8,535 nt of DNA from DATGSF01 sp035302865 (GCA_035302865.1 DATGSF010000103.1:1-8535); one strand, 5' to 3'; shown: positions 1-6,713, counted from the first letter of the stretch. Notes: generated by a model not told the origin, from the letters alone. Numbers and translations: made by a program.

Positions 1-1092
1 TATAATAATAATTTAATGGGCCATGGTAGAATCAATGCACAAGCTGCTTTGAATTGCTTGTCTGTGCAAGGAAGTGATTTAGATATTGGAATTAATTCTA
101 TACTTTCACCTGTAGGTTCAACTTGCTTGGATAGTTTGGTAGTGGATGTTGAATTAAAAAATTATGGTTCTATAACAGTTAATACTGCTACCATTAATTA
201 TTCTGTTGATAATGTTAATTATACTTATAATTGGACTGGCTCTTTAGCTTCAGGAGAATCTGATACAATAACTTTAACAGGTATAAATTTAACTGCAGGT
301 TCTTATACTCTTGAAGTAGAAACTTCATTACCTAATGGGCAAGCGGATGAAAATATATATAATGATAATAAACTGAGTTACTTTACATTAATTGCAAGGC
401 CTAATGTAAGTGTTGAAGCTTCAAAATTAGAAATTTGTGAAGGAGGCTCGGTAATTTTGAGTGCTTCAGGTGCAGGGTATTATTCTTGGTCTCCTTCAAA
501 TCTGGTTTCCTATTCAATGGGAACTAATACTACTGCCTATCCAAACGAAACAACTACATTTCGCGTGATAGGTACAGGAGAGTGTGGAACTGATACTGCT
601 GAAATTCAAATTATTGTTCATGAAAAACCATCAGTAACTTCTGTTGTCCTAAATGGTAATCTTGCATCATTAAATTTAGAAGCAGGAGAGACGGTAAAAT
701 GGTATTTTAATAATAATCTAATTGGCACAAGTAATCCAATAGAATTAGTTCATAATGGAGAGTATACAGCTGTAATTGAAAATGAGCATAATTGTAGCGT
801 ATCAATTGTATTTAATTTTGATGGTGGAGAGTCAGTAAACGTTATTGAATTAAATAAAAACTCTATTGCAATTTATCCTAATCCAGCTAAAGAACAAATA
901 CATATTGAAAGCGAAAATAGTATTGATAAGATATATATTTATGATATCACCGGAAGAGTTGTTTTAAAGGAATATATGGATGAAGCCTTGAGCTCTTATA
1001 ATCTTAATATTAAACAATTAGCTTCTGGGATTTATAATCTGAAGATTTATACAGAATCTGGAATTGTATATAAGAAAATGATTAAAGAGTAG
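1..1092 (+). CDS. Subtilase-like secreted protein with T9SS C-terminal sorting domain (5' partial)
   Basis: The reading frame is open from the first base, so the gene begins left of the window; the ATG at 16 is probably internal. The first residues (GHGRINAQAAL) resemble the last helix of subtilisin-type (S8) catalytic domains, where a G-x-GR-x-[ND]-A motif follows the catalytic serine. The catalytic triad itself would lie outside the window. Numbering from the ATG at 16, beta-rich regions follow at about 20-125 (CARDB-like), 129-203 (PKD/Ig-like, with EICEGGSVILSASG) and 204-269. Residues 283-358 are a type A T9SS sorting domain, with YPNP at 287-290, YIYDITGRVV and LASGIYNLKI. The mature protein should cross the outer membrane by the type IX system and be released or anchored after the domain is removed. 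The sorting domain is certain; the protease assignment rests on one short motif. Confidence 0.85.
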   Translation, partial: YNNNLMGHGRINAQAALNCLSVQGSDLDIGINSILSPVGSTCLDSLVVDVELKNYGSITVNTATINYSVDNVNYTYNWTGSLASGESDTITLTGINLTAGSYTLEVETSLPNGQADENIYNDNKLSYFTLIARPNVSVEASKLEICEGGSVILSASGAGYYSWSPSNLVSYSMGTNTTAYPNETTTFRVIGTGECGTDTAEIQIIVHEKPSVTSVVLNGNLASLNLEAGETVKWYFNNNLIGTSNPIELVHNGEYTAVIENEHNCSVSIVFNFDGGESVNVIELNKNSIAIYPNPAKEQIHIESENSIDKIYIYDITGRVVLKEYMDEALSSYNLNIKQLASGIYNLKIYTESGIVYKKMIKE

Positions 1093-1112
1093 CTATTTAA
1101 TAAATAAAAAAG

Positions 1113-1150
1113 TAGCCGTCTCAAAAGTTCATTTTGATGACGGCTATTTT
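1113..1150 (+). terminator. Rho-independent terminator after the T9SS protein gene
   Basis: TAGCCGTC (1113-1120) pairs with GACGGCTA (1139-1146), and the stem continues with TCAAAA (1121-1126) against TTTTGA (1132-1137), leaving T1138 bulged. The loop is 5 bases. TTTTATTA follows on the plus strand, and an A-rich run (1102-1110) precedes the stem, so it may also work on the minus strand. It lies 20 bases after the stop codon. Confidence 0.85.
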
Positions 1151-1173
1151 ATTATCGAGTGAATAATTTCTTT

Positions 1174-1210
1174 AAAAAAAGAAAGGATGATTTATTTATA
1201 ATCACCCTTT
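1174..1210 (-). terminator. Rho-independent terminator of rpsU
   Basis: Read on the minus strand, AAAGG-G-TGATT (1210-1200) pairs with AATCA-T-CCTTT (1192-1182), with one mismatched pair (A1187 against C1205) and a 7-base loop. It is followed at once by C and seven T (1181-1174). It sits 25 bases after the rpsU stop and is back to back with the terminator of the convergent gene. Confidence 0.85.
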
Positions 1211-1235
1211 TACGAAAATGTCCATTTATAATGGT

Positions 1236-1433
1236 TTATCTATCTATTTTTCCAGATAAAATCTGCTGACGATAGATAGCTTTTTGTTTTTCCTTTCTTT
1301 TACGAACGGAAGGTTTTGTGAAATACCTTCTTTCTCGAAGTTGATTAAGCGTACGAGTACGTTCAAACTTACGTTTGTACTTTTTCAACGCCTTATCGAT
1401 GTTTTCACAATCTTTACCATCAATAATTAACAT
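1236..1433 (-). CDS. rpsU: 30S ribosomal protein bS21
   Basis: A 65-residue, very basic protein with the bS21 pattern: N-terminal MLII, then ENIDKALKKYKRKFERT (10-26), RERRYFTKPSVRKR (33-46) and a charged C-terminal helix. Length and sequence match bS21 of Bacteroidota. The protein binds the 30S platform near the 3' end of 16S rRNA. In Bacteroidota ribosomes it is known to help form the pocket that sequesters the anti-SD; Tyr54, which I recall as a contact residue in that pocket, is present. The start is set by a strong SD 10 bases upstream, the only one in the window. The gene is monocistronic, with its own promoter and terminator. Translational autoregulation by bS21 is inferred. Confidence 0.97.
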   Translation of the reverse strand: MLIIDGKDCENIDKALKKYKRKFERTRTLNQLRERRYFTKPSVRKRKEKQKAIYRQQILSGKIDR

Positions 1434-1442
1434 ATCTGTTAT

Positions 1443-1451
1443 ACCTCCTTT
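1443..1451 (-). promoter_or_regulatory. Extended Shine-Dalgarno sequence of rpsU
   Basis: The minus strand reads AAAGGAGGT (1451-1443), complementary over nine bases to the usual bacterial 16S 3' end (ACCUCCUUU). Ten bases separate it from the ATG. The other nine complete gene starts in the window are preceded by AT-rich sequence without GGAGG or AGGA. A strong SD confined to rpsU is a known Bacteroidota trait, linked to regulation by the free or hidden state of the anti-SD. Confidence 0.93.
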
Positions 1452-1467
1452 TGAGTTAATAAGACTA

Positions 1468-1498
1468 CAAAGATATGCATTTTTTTAAAATACACCAA
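1468..1498 (-). promoter_or_regulatory. Bacteroidota-type promoter of rpsU
   Basis: The minus strand has TTG (1498-1496) as a -33 element, a 20-base spacer, and TATCTTTG (1475-1468), a perfect TAnnTTTG -7 box. Transcription would start near 1462, giving a leader of about 28 bases that includes the SD. The -33 element lies directly next to the stop codon of the upstream minus-strand gene, so rpsU can be transcribed independently of it. Confidence 0.75.
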
Positions 1499-1500
1499 AA

Positions 1501-2049
1501 TTATTCCATTTTAGATGCCAAGCAATTACTGATATCTGAAAAGCTTTTAGCAGTTTTGTTATTAACTTTTGGTGACAATACCTCAAAATTGGGAATATCT
1601 AAACGCATATCACTCAATGGTGAAGACCCTAAAAGGTTTAAATCTTCCTTACTTAATTTCAAAATTATGAAAAAAGTAGAGAAAACATTTACAGCCATTT
1701 GAGAAGCAACAGCATGAGAAACAGGAATTGAGGTCTCTGTATTAAATAACTGAATCACTTCACCTGATTCTAATAAAAAATAAATGGACGTTTCCGTACC
1801 TATACTATTATTTAATTCTCCTAATGCTGCAGCATGAATTTTTAAAACAGTTTCTCCATTTTCCTGTATAAATTCAAATTCCCAGCTAGTAGATCTTCCT
1901 ATAGAAATCTTTTTTCCTACTGTAAGCTTTGCTTTACTTTGTACATTTTTTGTGAAAGGATCTTCCTTTGTTTTAACCTCTTTGCAATTTTGAGAATAGG
2001 AAAAAGTTGAAAACATGCTAAGGATTAAAATTGTAATAATTTTATTCAT
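1501..2049 (-). CDS. Hypothetical exported protein, about 182 residues
   Basis: The N-terminus is a signal peptide: MNK, a hydrophobic stretch at 4-16, and a likely cleavage after Ser19 that leaves Gln20 at the mature N-terminus, a common Bacteroidota arrangement. The mature protein has a Cys at 22, a DPFT motif at 30-33, and alternating polar and hydrophobic stretches that suggest a beta-rich fold (for example TSWEFEFIQENGETVLKIH at 54-72). A second Cys lies at 176; Cys22 and Cys176 could form a disulfide in the periplasm. The layout recalls small secreted Bacteroidota proteins of unknown function with an early Cys and a D-x-FT motif, but I cannot name a family. There is no lipobox, sorting domain or catalytic motif. 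It diverges from tsaD and lies 67 bases upstream of rpsU, with no terminator hairpin seen between them. Confidence 0.8.
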   Translation of the reverse strand: MNKIITILILSMFSTFSYSQNCKEVKTKEDPFTKNVQSKAKLTVGKKISIGRSTSWEFEFIQENGETVLKIHAAALGELNNSIGTETSIYFLLESGEVIQLFNTETSIPVSHAVASQMAVNVFSTFFIILKLSKEDLNLLGSSPLSDMRLDIPNFEVLSPKVNNKTAKSFSDISNCLASKME

Positions 2050-2120
2050 TCTTTAGATTTTTATTAAAGATAAATAAACTTATTAAGAATTCTATTAATT
2101 TTTTAATTAAAAGAGATTAT

Positions 2121-2150
2121 TTATCATTTGCATTAGTTATTGTAATTTTG
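2121..2150 (+). promoter_or_regulatory. Candidate promoter of tsaD, close to the start codon
   Basis: TAATTTTG (2143-2150) is a perfect TAnnTTTG -7 box. At a 19-base spacing upstream is TTA (2121-2123), one base off the TTG -33 element. The -7 box ends only 4 bases before the ATG at 2155. Transcription would therefore begin at or next to the start codon, giving a leaderless or nearly leaderless message. The -33 element is weak. Confidence 0.45.
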
Positions 2151-2154
2151 CTAA

Positions 2155-3192
2155 ATGAAGATGAAACCGAAAACCAATCCTACAATTCTAGCAATAGAAA
2201 GTTCCTGTGATGACACAGCCGTTGCTATATGGAAAGATGGATCTTTAAAAAGCAACATAATTGCAAGTCAGGAAATTCATAAAAACTATGGTGGTGTAAT
2301 TCCTGAACTAGCAAGCCGTGCACATATGCAACATATAGTTCCAACTACAAGCATTGCTTTAAAAGATGCAAATATCGCATTAGAAGAGCTTGATGCTATT
2401 GCATATACTCAAACTCCAGGCTTAATGGGAAGTTTGCTAGTAGGTGCAAGTTTTGGTAAGAGTTTAGCGCAGAGTTTAAGTATTCCTTCAATTCCCATAC
2501 ATCATTTACAAGCACATATTTTAGCACATTTTATTGCAGCTCCTAAACCTGATTTCCCTTTTTTATGTTTAACCGTTTCTGGAGGACACACACAATTAGT
2601 TTTATGTAATGGACCTTTAGAAATGCGGATTTTAGGAAGCACTATCGATGATGCAGCAGGAGAGGCATTTGATAAAGTAGCAAAAATGCTAGGTTTCCCT
2701 TATCCTGGAGGTCCGTATATTGATAAATATGCACAAAATGGGAATCCTAACGCCTTTCTCTTTCCAATTGCAAATGTTCCTGATTTTGATTATAGTTTTA
2801 GCGGAATTAAAACAGCTGTAATGTATTTTTTACAAAGAGAGGTAAATAAAGATCCTAATTTTATTGAAAATAATATAGAAGATATATGCGCTTCCGTTCA
2901 ATATACTATTATAAAAACGTTATTACAGAAATTAAGTAAAGCACAAAAGCAATACAAAATAAAACATATTGGAATTGCTGGGGGAGTTTCTGCAAATAGT
3001 GGATTACGAAAAGCATTTAAAGATTGGGCGGAAAAAAAATCTTGCGAAAGTTATATACCAGATTTTGAATACTGTACTGATAATGCTGGCATGATTGCTG
3101 TTACAGCATATTACAAGTACCTAGCGGGCGATTTTGGTGACTTACGTACAGTACCTAAAGCAAAAAGTCCTATACCTGAAGTTTATGGCTAA
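2155..3192 (+). CDS. tsaD: tRNA N6-adenosine threonylcarbamoyltransferase TsaD
   Basis: TsaD transfers the threonylcarbamoyl group from threonylcarbamoyl-AMP to A37 of ANN-decoding tRNAs (t6A), working with TsaB and TsaE; it is usually essential. The 345 residues match the family length. Visible motifs are AIESSCDDTAVA (13-24), GGVIPELASRAH (46-57), the metal ligands His117 and His121 in HHLQAHILAH (116-125), SGGHTQLVL (142-150), DDAAGEAFDKVA (165-176), FSGIKTA (215-221), GGVSANSGLR (276-285), and CTDNAGMIA (307-315), whose Asp309 is the third metal ligand. All catalytic elements look intact. The start at 2155 or 2161 (second ATG) cannot be decided. The 3' end overlaps the next gene by 8 bases, so the two are translationally coupled. 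Confidence 0.97.
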   Translation: MKMKPKTNPTILAIESSCDDTAVAIWKDGSLKSNIIASQEIHKNYGGVIPELASRAHMQHIVPTTSIALKDANIALEELDAIAYTQTPGLMGSLLVGASFGKSLAQSLSIPSIPIHHLQAHILAHFIAAPKPDFPFLCLTVSGGHTQLVLCNGPLEMRILGSTIDDAAGEAFDKVAKMLGFPYPGGPYIDKYAQNGNPNAFLFPIANVPDFDYSFSGIKTAVMYFLQREVNKDPNFIENNIEDICASVQYTIIKTLLQKLSKAQKQYKIKHIGIAGGVSANSGLRKAFKDWAEKKSCESYIPDFEYCTDNAGMIAVTAYYKYLAGDFGDLRTVPKAKSPIPEVYG

Positions 3193-3922
3193 TTCTTATT
3201 TCCAAATGAAACAATTCCGTGTGGAGCAGAGCCATTCGGCAATGAAGGTAAGCACAGATGCCTGCATTTTTGGAGCTATAACAGCAAATTATTTTGCTAA
3301 AATTGAAGGCTTAAGAAATGTTTTAGATATTGGTGCAGGAACGGGTATATTGACCTTAATGCTAAAACAAAAATTAATTTCTACTGTTATTCATGCTGTT
3401 GAAAGAGATGAAAAAAGTATAAAAGATTTACGAAACAACTGTGCCCAGTCCTTATGGAAAAATGATATTATTATTTTTCATGAAAATATTCAAGACTTCA
3501 ATTCTTCCATATGTTATGATGCGATAATTTGTAATCCTCCATTTTTTACTAATCAGTTATTGACCACAGAAATACAAAGAAGAGGAGTTAGGCACACGGA
3601 GCATTTAAGTTGGAAGGATCTAATAGAAAACAGTTATCGTTTATTAAAAAACAATGGGCTTTTAGCGTTATTACTACCTTTGAGAGAATGGAATTTCTTT
3701 GTCAAAAATATTGACACATCTTGGTCTATAGTGGAATTACATTATGTCCGACCTAATAATAAAAAAGTAAATAATCGCATAGTCGTATTTTTACAAAAAA
3801 GTGCAACTACAGATTTCAGCAAGGTAACTTCAATAAAATTTTGGACTATTTATTCCAAAACAGGAAAATATACAGCTGCAATAACAAAGCTATTACAAGA
3901 ATATTATTTATATTTAGATTGA
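3185..3922 (+). CDS. trmN6: tRNA1(Val) (adenine(37)-N6)-methyltransferase, TrmN6/YfiC type
   Basis: A class I S-adenosylmethionine-dependent methyltransferase of 245 residues. The N-terminal YFQMKQFRVEQ and AMKVSTDACIFGA (19-31) are typical of the YfiC/TrmN6 family. SAM motif I is VLDIGAGTGIL (46-56). The N6-adenine catalytic motif is NPPFF (117-121), followed by RRGVRHTEHLSW. The family methylates A37 of tRNA1(Val) in E. coli; the exact tRNA here is inferred. I chose the ATG at 3185: it begins just before the conserved FQ-KQF segment and overlaps the tsaD stop by 8 bases. An ATG at 3134 in the same frame would add 17 residues encoded wholly within tsaD and not typical of the family. Its neighbour also modifies A37. 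Confidence 0.92.
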   Translation: MANSYFQMKQFRVEQSHSAMKVSTDACIFGAITANYFAKIEGLRNVLDIGAGTGILTLMLKQKLISTVIHAVERDEKSIKDLRNNCAQSLWKNDIIIFHENIQDFNSSICYDAIICNPPFFTNQLLTTEIQRRGVRHTEHLSWKDLIENSYRLLKNNGLLALLLPLREWNFFVKNIDTSWSIVELHYVRPNNKKVNNRIVVFLQKSATTDFSKVTSIKFWTIYSKTGKYTAAITKLLQEYYLYLD

Positions 3923-3946
3923 TTTGAGTAAAAACCTTTAACTTTA
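3919..3946 (+). promoter_or_regulatory. Weak candidate promoter upstream of the L,D-transpeptidase-fold gene
   Basis: TTG (3919-3921) lies 17 bases before TAACTTTA (3939-3946), which differs from TAnnTTTG only in the last base. Transcription would start around 3951, about 15 bases before the ATG at 3967. The 44-base gap after trmN6 leaves room for it, but readthrough from tsaD is equally possible. Confidence 0.35.
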
Positions 3947-3966
3947 CAATGTAAAATTTTATAATC

Positions 3967-4734
3967 ATGCTAGTTAGAATAATAGGCATCGTCTTATTAG
4001 CGACTTTTTTCACAAATTCTCTTAAAGGACAAGAAAGAATTTATAGAAAAGAATTTAATCAAACGCAATTAAACTCACCTAGAGTTGCTGCAGCTTATGC
4101 GAAACATGATCCTTTATTAAGAGAAGCTTTTAAAAAGAAGGGCTTAAATTATCCAGCCGATAATATTTATATCCGTTCTTTTAAGGCAACAAATGAGATG
4201 GAAATATGGGTAAAGAATCATGATGCGGACACATTTAGCCTTTTTAAAAAATATGACATCTGTGCTTTATCAGGCTCATTAGGACCTAAAAGATGGGAGG
4301 GAGATAGACAAGTTCCCGAAGGGTTTTATTTTATTTCTGACTTTAATGATAAAAGTGATTTTCATTTATCTATGTTAATCAATTATCCGAATTATTCAGA
4401 TTTAATTTTAGGTAATAAAATAACACCTGGAAGTGCAATTTATATTCATGGCGGATGTTATACTGTAGGTTGTTTGCCAATGACAAATGAAATAATTGAA
4501 GAGATTTATATTTTAAGTTTAACTACAAAAATGAATGGACAGAATAATATTCCGGTTCATGTTTTTCCAGTTCGATTTAATGAAACAAGTATAGGTTTTC
4601 TTGCAAAAGAATACGGCGAAGATTTAGAAAAGCAAAAATTTTGGTTAAATTTGAAAGTTGGTTATGATTATTTTGAAAAAAACAGAAATATATTTCCAGT
4701 TATGTATAACCAAGAAGGGAAATATGTTTTTTAA
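3967..4734 (+). CDS. Exported L,D-transpeptidase (YkuD)-fold protein, YafK/DpaA-like
   Basis: A 255-residue protein with a signal peptide (about 1-21, cleavage before Gln22). The region from about 60 to 175 has the pattern of murein L,D-transpeptidase family proteins: NIYIRSFKATNEMEIWV (66-82), DICALSGSLGPKRWEGDRQV (97-116), then PEGFY. The catalytic signature is HGGCYTVGC (161-169), with His161 and nucleophile Cys169, followed by LPMT. It should act on peptidoglycan peptides in the periplasm. E. coli YafK/DpaA, with a similar HGxCxxxGC signature, cleaves the bond between Braun lipoprotein and peptidoglycan rather than forming cross-links, so transpeptidase, carboxypeptidase and amidase activity are all open. 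The extra Cys164 in the motif is normal for this subgroup. It is 16 bases upstream of the YHS lipoprotein gene and probably cotranscribed with it. Confidence 0.9.
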   Translation: MLVRIIGIVLLATFFTNSLKGQERIYRKEFNQTQLNSPRVAAAYAKHDPLLREAFKKKGLNYPADNIYIRSFKATNEMEIWVKNHDADTFSLFKKYDICALSGSLGPKRWEGDRQVPEGFYFISDFNDKSDFHLSMLINYPNYSDLILGNKITPGSAIYIHGGCYTVGCLPMTNEIIEEIYILSLTTKMNGQNNIPVHVFPVRFNETSIGFLAKEYGEDLEKQKFWLNLKVGYDYFEKNRNIFPVMYNQEGKYVF

Positions 4735-4750
4735 TTAAAAATTTTGAATC

Positions 4751-5044
4751 ATGTTTAAAAAAGCAGGTTATTTAGCTACAATTTGTGCAAGCATATTTTT
4801 ATTTTCTTGTGGAGAAAATGAAGGAGTAAGCGAACAATTAGAAAGTCAAGAAATGACAATGGGAGAAGTAAGTTCAGCTCCAGAAACTCCAACGGGTCCA
4901 TTAGATCCTATTTGCGATATGGAAAAAACAGACGAATGGGAGTTGTTTTCTATGTATGAAGAAGATACAGTTTGGTTTTGTTCTGAATTTTGCAAAGAAA
5001 CATTTGACAATAATCCAGAAAAATATGCTGCTAAATTAAACTAA
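4751..5044 (+). CDS. YHS-domain lipoprotein
   Basis: A 97-residue protein with a lipoprotein signal: MFKK, a hydrophobic segment (7-18) and a lipobox LFSC ending at Cys20. Acidic residues follow (GENEG), which could serve as a surface-export signal in Bacteroidota, though this is uncertain. A low-complexity linker (about 21-50) leads to a C-terminal YHS domain: DPICDMEK (52-59), then WFCSEFCKETFDNNPEKYAAKL (75-96). The three cysteines of the family pattern, Cys55, Cys77 and Cys81, are all present. YHS domains are thought to bind metal and occur with copper and heavy-metal proteins; the metal and role here are unknown. The gene begins 16 bases after the L,D-transpeptidase-fold gene and ends 6 bases before ribD, so it is probably in an operon. 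The start is set by the signal peptide. Confidence 0.9.
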   Translation: MFKKAGYLATICASIFLFSCGENEGVSEQLESQEMTMGEVSSAPETPTGPLDPICDMEKTDEWELFSMYEEDTVWFCSEFCKETFDNNPEKYAAKLN

Positions 5045-5050
5045 TATTGC

Positions 5051-6130
5051 ATGCAATATTCCGAAGATGAAAAATATATGGCTAGGTGCCTTGACTTAGC
5101 AATAAAAGCATATAATAATGCAGCACCCAATCCATTAGTGGGTGCTGTTTTAGTATATAATAATAAAATTATTGGCTCTGGCTATCATAAACAATATGGT
5201 CAAGCGCACGCAGAAGTTAATTGCCTACAATCCGTTAGGGAAAAAGATAAAAAATGGATTAGTAAAAGCACCCTATATGTAAGCTTAGAGCCTTGCTCTT
5301 TCCATGGCAATACTCCAGCCTGCAGTCAATTAATTATTGATTATAAAATTCCTAAAGTAGTTATAGCTTGCTTAGATCCACATCCTAAAGTTTCTGGCAA
5401 TGGTGTAAAACAACTGAAAAAAGCTGGAATAGAAGTTATTACTGGAATTCTAGAAAAGGAAAGTTTATTTTTAAATAGAAAAGCTTTTACATCATATATT
5501 AAGAAGCGTCCTTACATTACTTTAAAATGGGCTGAAACAGCTAATCGTTATTTTGCCCCATTAGACAAAAGCAGAAAGATGATTTCAAACACCCTAGTTC
5601 GGTATTTTGTGCATGATCTACGTAGAAAGCATCATAGCATTTTAGTAGCTTATAAAACAGCTAAAAATGACAATCCTGCATTAACGAATCGTTACTGGAA
5701 AGGAGGGCAACAACCTATACGGATAATTTTAGATTATAAAGGTGATTTACCAAAAGATTTACAAGTTTTTGATGGTAAAATAAAGACATTGCATTTTATT
5801 CCTGAAGATTCTAAGAATGTTTACGAAAACGAAATCAATATAAATCATCTTGTTCTAAATTTCAATACTAATGATAGTTGGGAAAATCTATTAGAGGCTT
5901 TACATAAAATGAAAATTCAATCCCTATTCATAGAAGGTGGTGCTTACACTTTGCAGCAATTCATTAATCGTGGTTTATGGGATGAAGCTATACAAATTCA
6001 ATCTAATTACACTTGGGATGAAGGTCTTTTTGCACCGCAATTAAAAAGTGCTATATTATACAAAAGAAGAAATTTAAACTCAAATACTATCAATTTTTGG
6101 CGACATGAGCAAAATGATTACATCTTATAA
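5051..6130 (+). CDS. ribD: Bifunctional riboflavin biosynthesis protein RibD (deaminase and reductase)
   Basis: RibD performs the second and third steps of riboflavin synthesis: deamination of the pyrimidine made from GTP, then NADPH-dependent reduction of the ribose side chain. The 359 residues match the usual length. The N-terminal deaminase domain is canonical: PNPLVGAVLV (27-36), zinc ligand and catalytic Glu in HAE (53-55), and PCSFHGNTPAC (81-91) with Cys82 and Cys91. The reductase domain begins at RPYITLKWAE (153-162); it keeps Lys159, DNP (207-209) and IEGG (294-297). However, the usual TxDG is TANR (163-166), the usual LVGTNT is LVAYKT (198-203), and the usual DEAR is DEAI (311-314). 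Whether it still reduces its substrate is uncertain. No FMN riboswitch precedes it: the gap to the YHS gene is 6 bases. The 3' end overlaps the next gene by 26 bases. Confidence 0.95.
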   Translation: MQYSEDEKYMARCLDLAIKAYNNAAPNPLVGAVLVYNNKIIGSGYHKQYGQAHAEVNCLQSVREKDKKWISKSTLYVSLEPCSFHGNTPACSQLIIDYKIPKVVIACLDPHPKVSGNGVKQLKKAGIEVITGILEKESLFLNRKAFTSYIKKRPYITLKWAETANRYFAPLDKSRKMISNTLVRYFVHDLRRKHHSILVAYKTAKNDNPALTNRYWKGGQQPIRIILDYKGDLPKDLQVFDGKIKTLHFIPEDSKNVYENEININHLVLNFNTNDSWENLLEALHKMKIQSLFIEGGAYTLQQFINRGLWDEAIQIQSNYTWDEGLFAPQLKSAILYKRRNLNSNTINFWRHEQNDYIL

Positions 6131-6710
6131 AACAATTGCTAATGCAACAGAGAGTTATTTTCGTGACAGAGGCAGTAAGTTTTTAGGTTATGCATTTCCA
6201 TTTGAGGATGCTGAGGACTTAAAACAGTACTTAGATCCTTTAAAAAAAGAACACCCTAAAGCAGTTCATCATTGCTATGCCTATAGAATTGGTACAGATG
6301 GGCTAGTATTTCGCGCAAATGACGATGGAGAACCTTCAGGGAGTGCTGGCGCACCAATACTAGGACAGATTGATAGTATGGAATTAACCAATGTACTTGT
6401 AATTATAGTTCGTTATTTTGGAGGTACCTTACTAGGTGTTCCAGGATTAATTAATGCGTATAAAGAAACGACACTATTAGCTTTGGAAAAAGCTCAAATA
6501 GTTAAAAAAATTATTGAACATCATGCAATCTTACAATTTGATTACCCGCAAATGAATGATGTAATGCAAATCATTAAACAAAATAATATTCGTATTAAAA
6601 AACAAAATCTTGGTTTAGATTGTAAAATACACATAGCAATTCCTTTAAAACAAAAGGATCATGTTTTAGACCTTATAGATAAAATGCATTTAATCAATCT
6701 GATTCAATAA
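6105..6710 (+). CDS. YigZ/IMPACT (UPF0029) family protein
   Basis: A 201-residue protein with the two-domain layout of the family. The N-terminal UPF0029 domain (about 15-125) contains SKFLGYAFP (24-32), AVHHCYAYRIG (53-63), NDDGEPSGSAGAPIL (72-86) and RYFGGTLLGVPGLINAYK (103-120). A DUF1949-type ferredoxin-like domain follows (about 140-195). The IMPACT relatives in eukaryotes regulate the kinase GCN2; the role of the bacterial members is not settled. The ATG at 6105 overlaps ribD by 26 bases; an ATG at 6114 in the same frame would shorten the protein by three residues and is equally plausible. There is no SD at either. It is the last gene of the run and is followed by a hairpin. Confidence 0.93.
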   Translation: MSKMITSYKTIANATESYFRDRGSKFLGYAFPFEDAEDLKQYLDPLKKEHPKAVHHCYAYRIGTDGLVFRANDDGEPSGSAGAPILGQIDSMELTNVLVIIVRYFGGTLLGVPGLINAYKETTLLALEKAQIVKKIIEHHAILQFDYPQMNDVMQIIKQNNIRIKKQNLGLDCKIHIAIPLKQKDHVLDLIDKMHLINLIQ

Positions 6711-6713
6711 TAA

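Noticed and set aside
1475..1702. Plus-strand open frame of 75 codons overlapping the exported hypothetical gene and the rpsU promoter
   Set aside because: It lies antisense to a protein with a clear signal peptide and covers the rpsU promoter; its translation resembles no known protein.
2065..2072. Minus-strand TATCTTTA as a -7 box for the exported hypothetical gene
   Set aside because: It is one base off consensus and has no TTG 17-23 bases upstream; too weak to annotate.
3134..3184. Upstream ATG for the trmN6-like gene, adding 17 residues
   Set aside because: The extension is encoded wholly within the tsaD coding region, and the family normally begins just before the YFQ-KQF segment, as with the ATG at 3185.
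5045..5050. FMN riboswitch or separate promoter before ribD
   Set aside because: Only 6 bases separate ribD from the preceding stop codon, so there is no room; ribD is read as part of the gene run.
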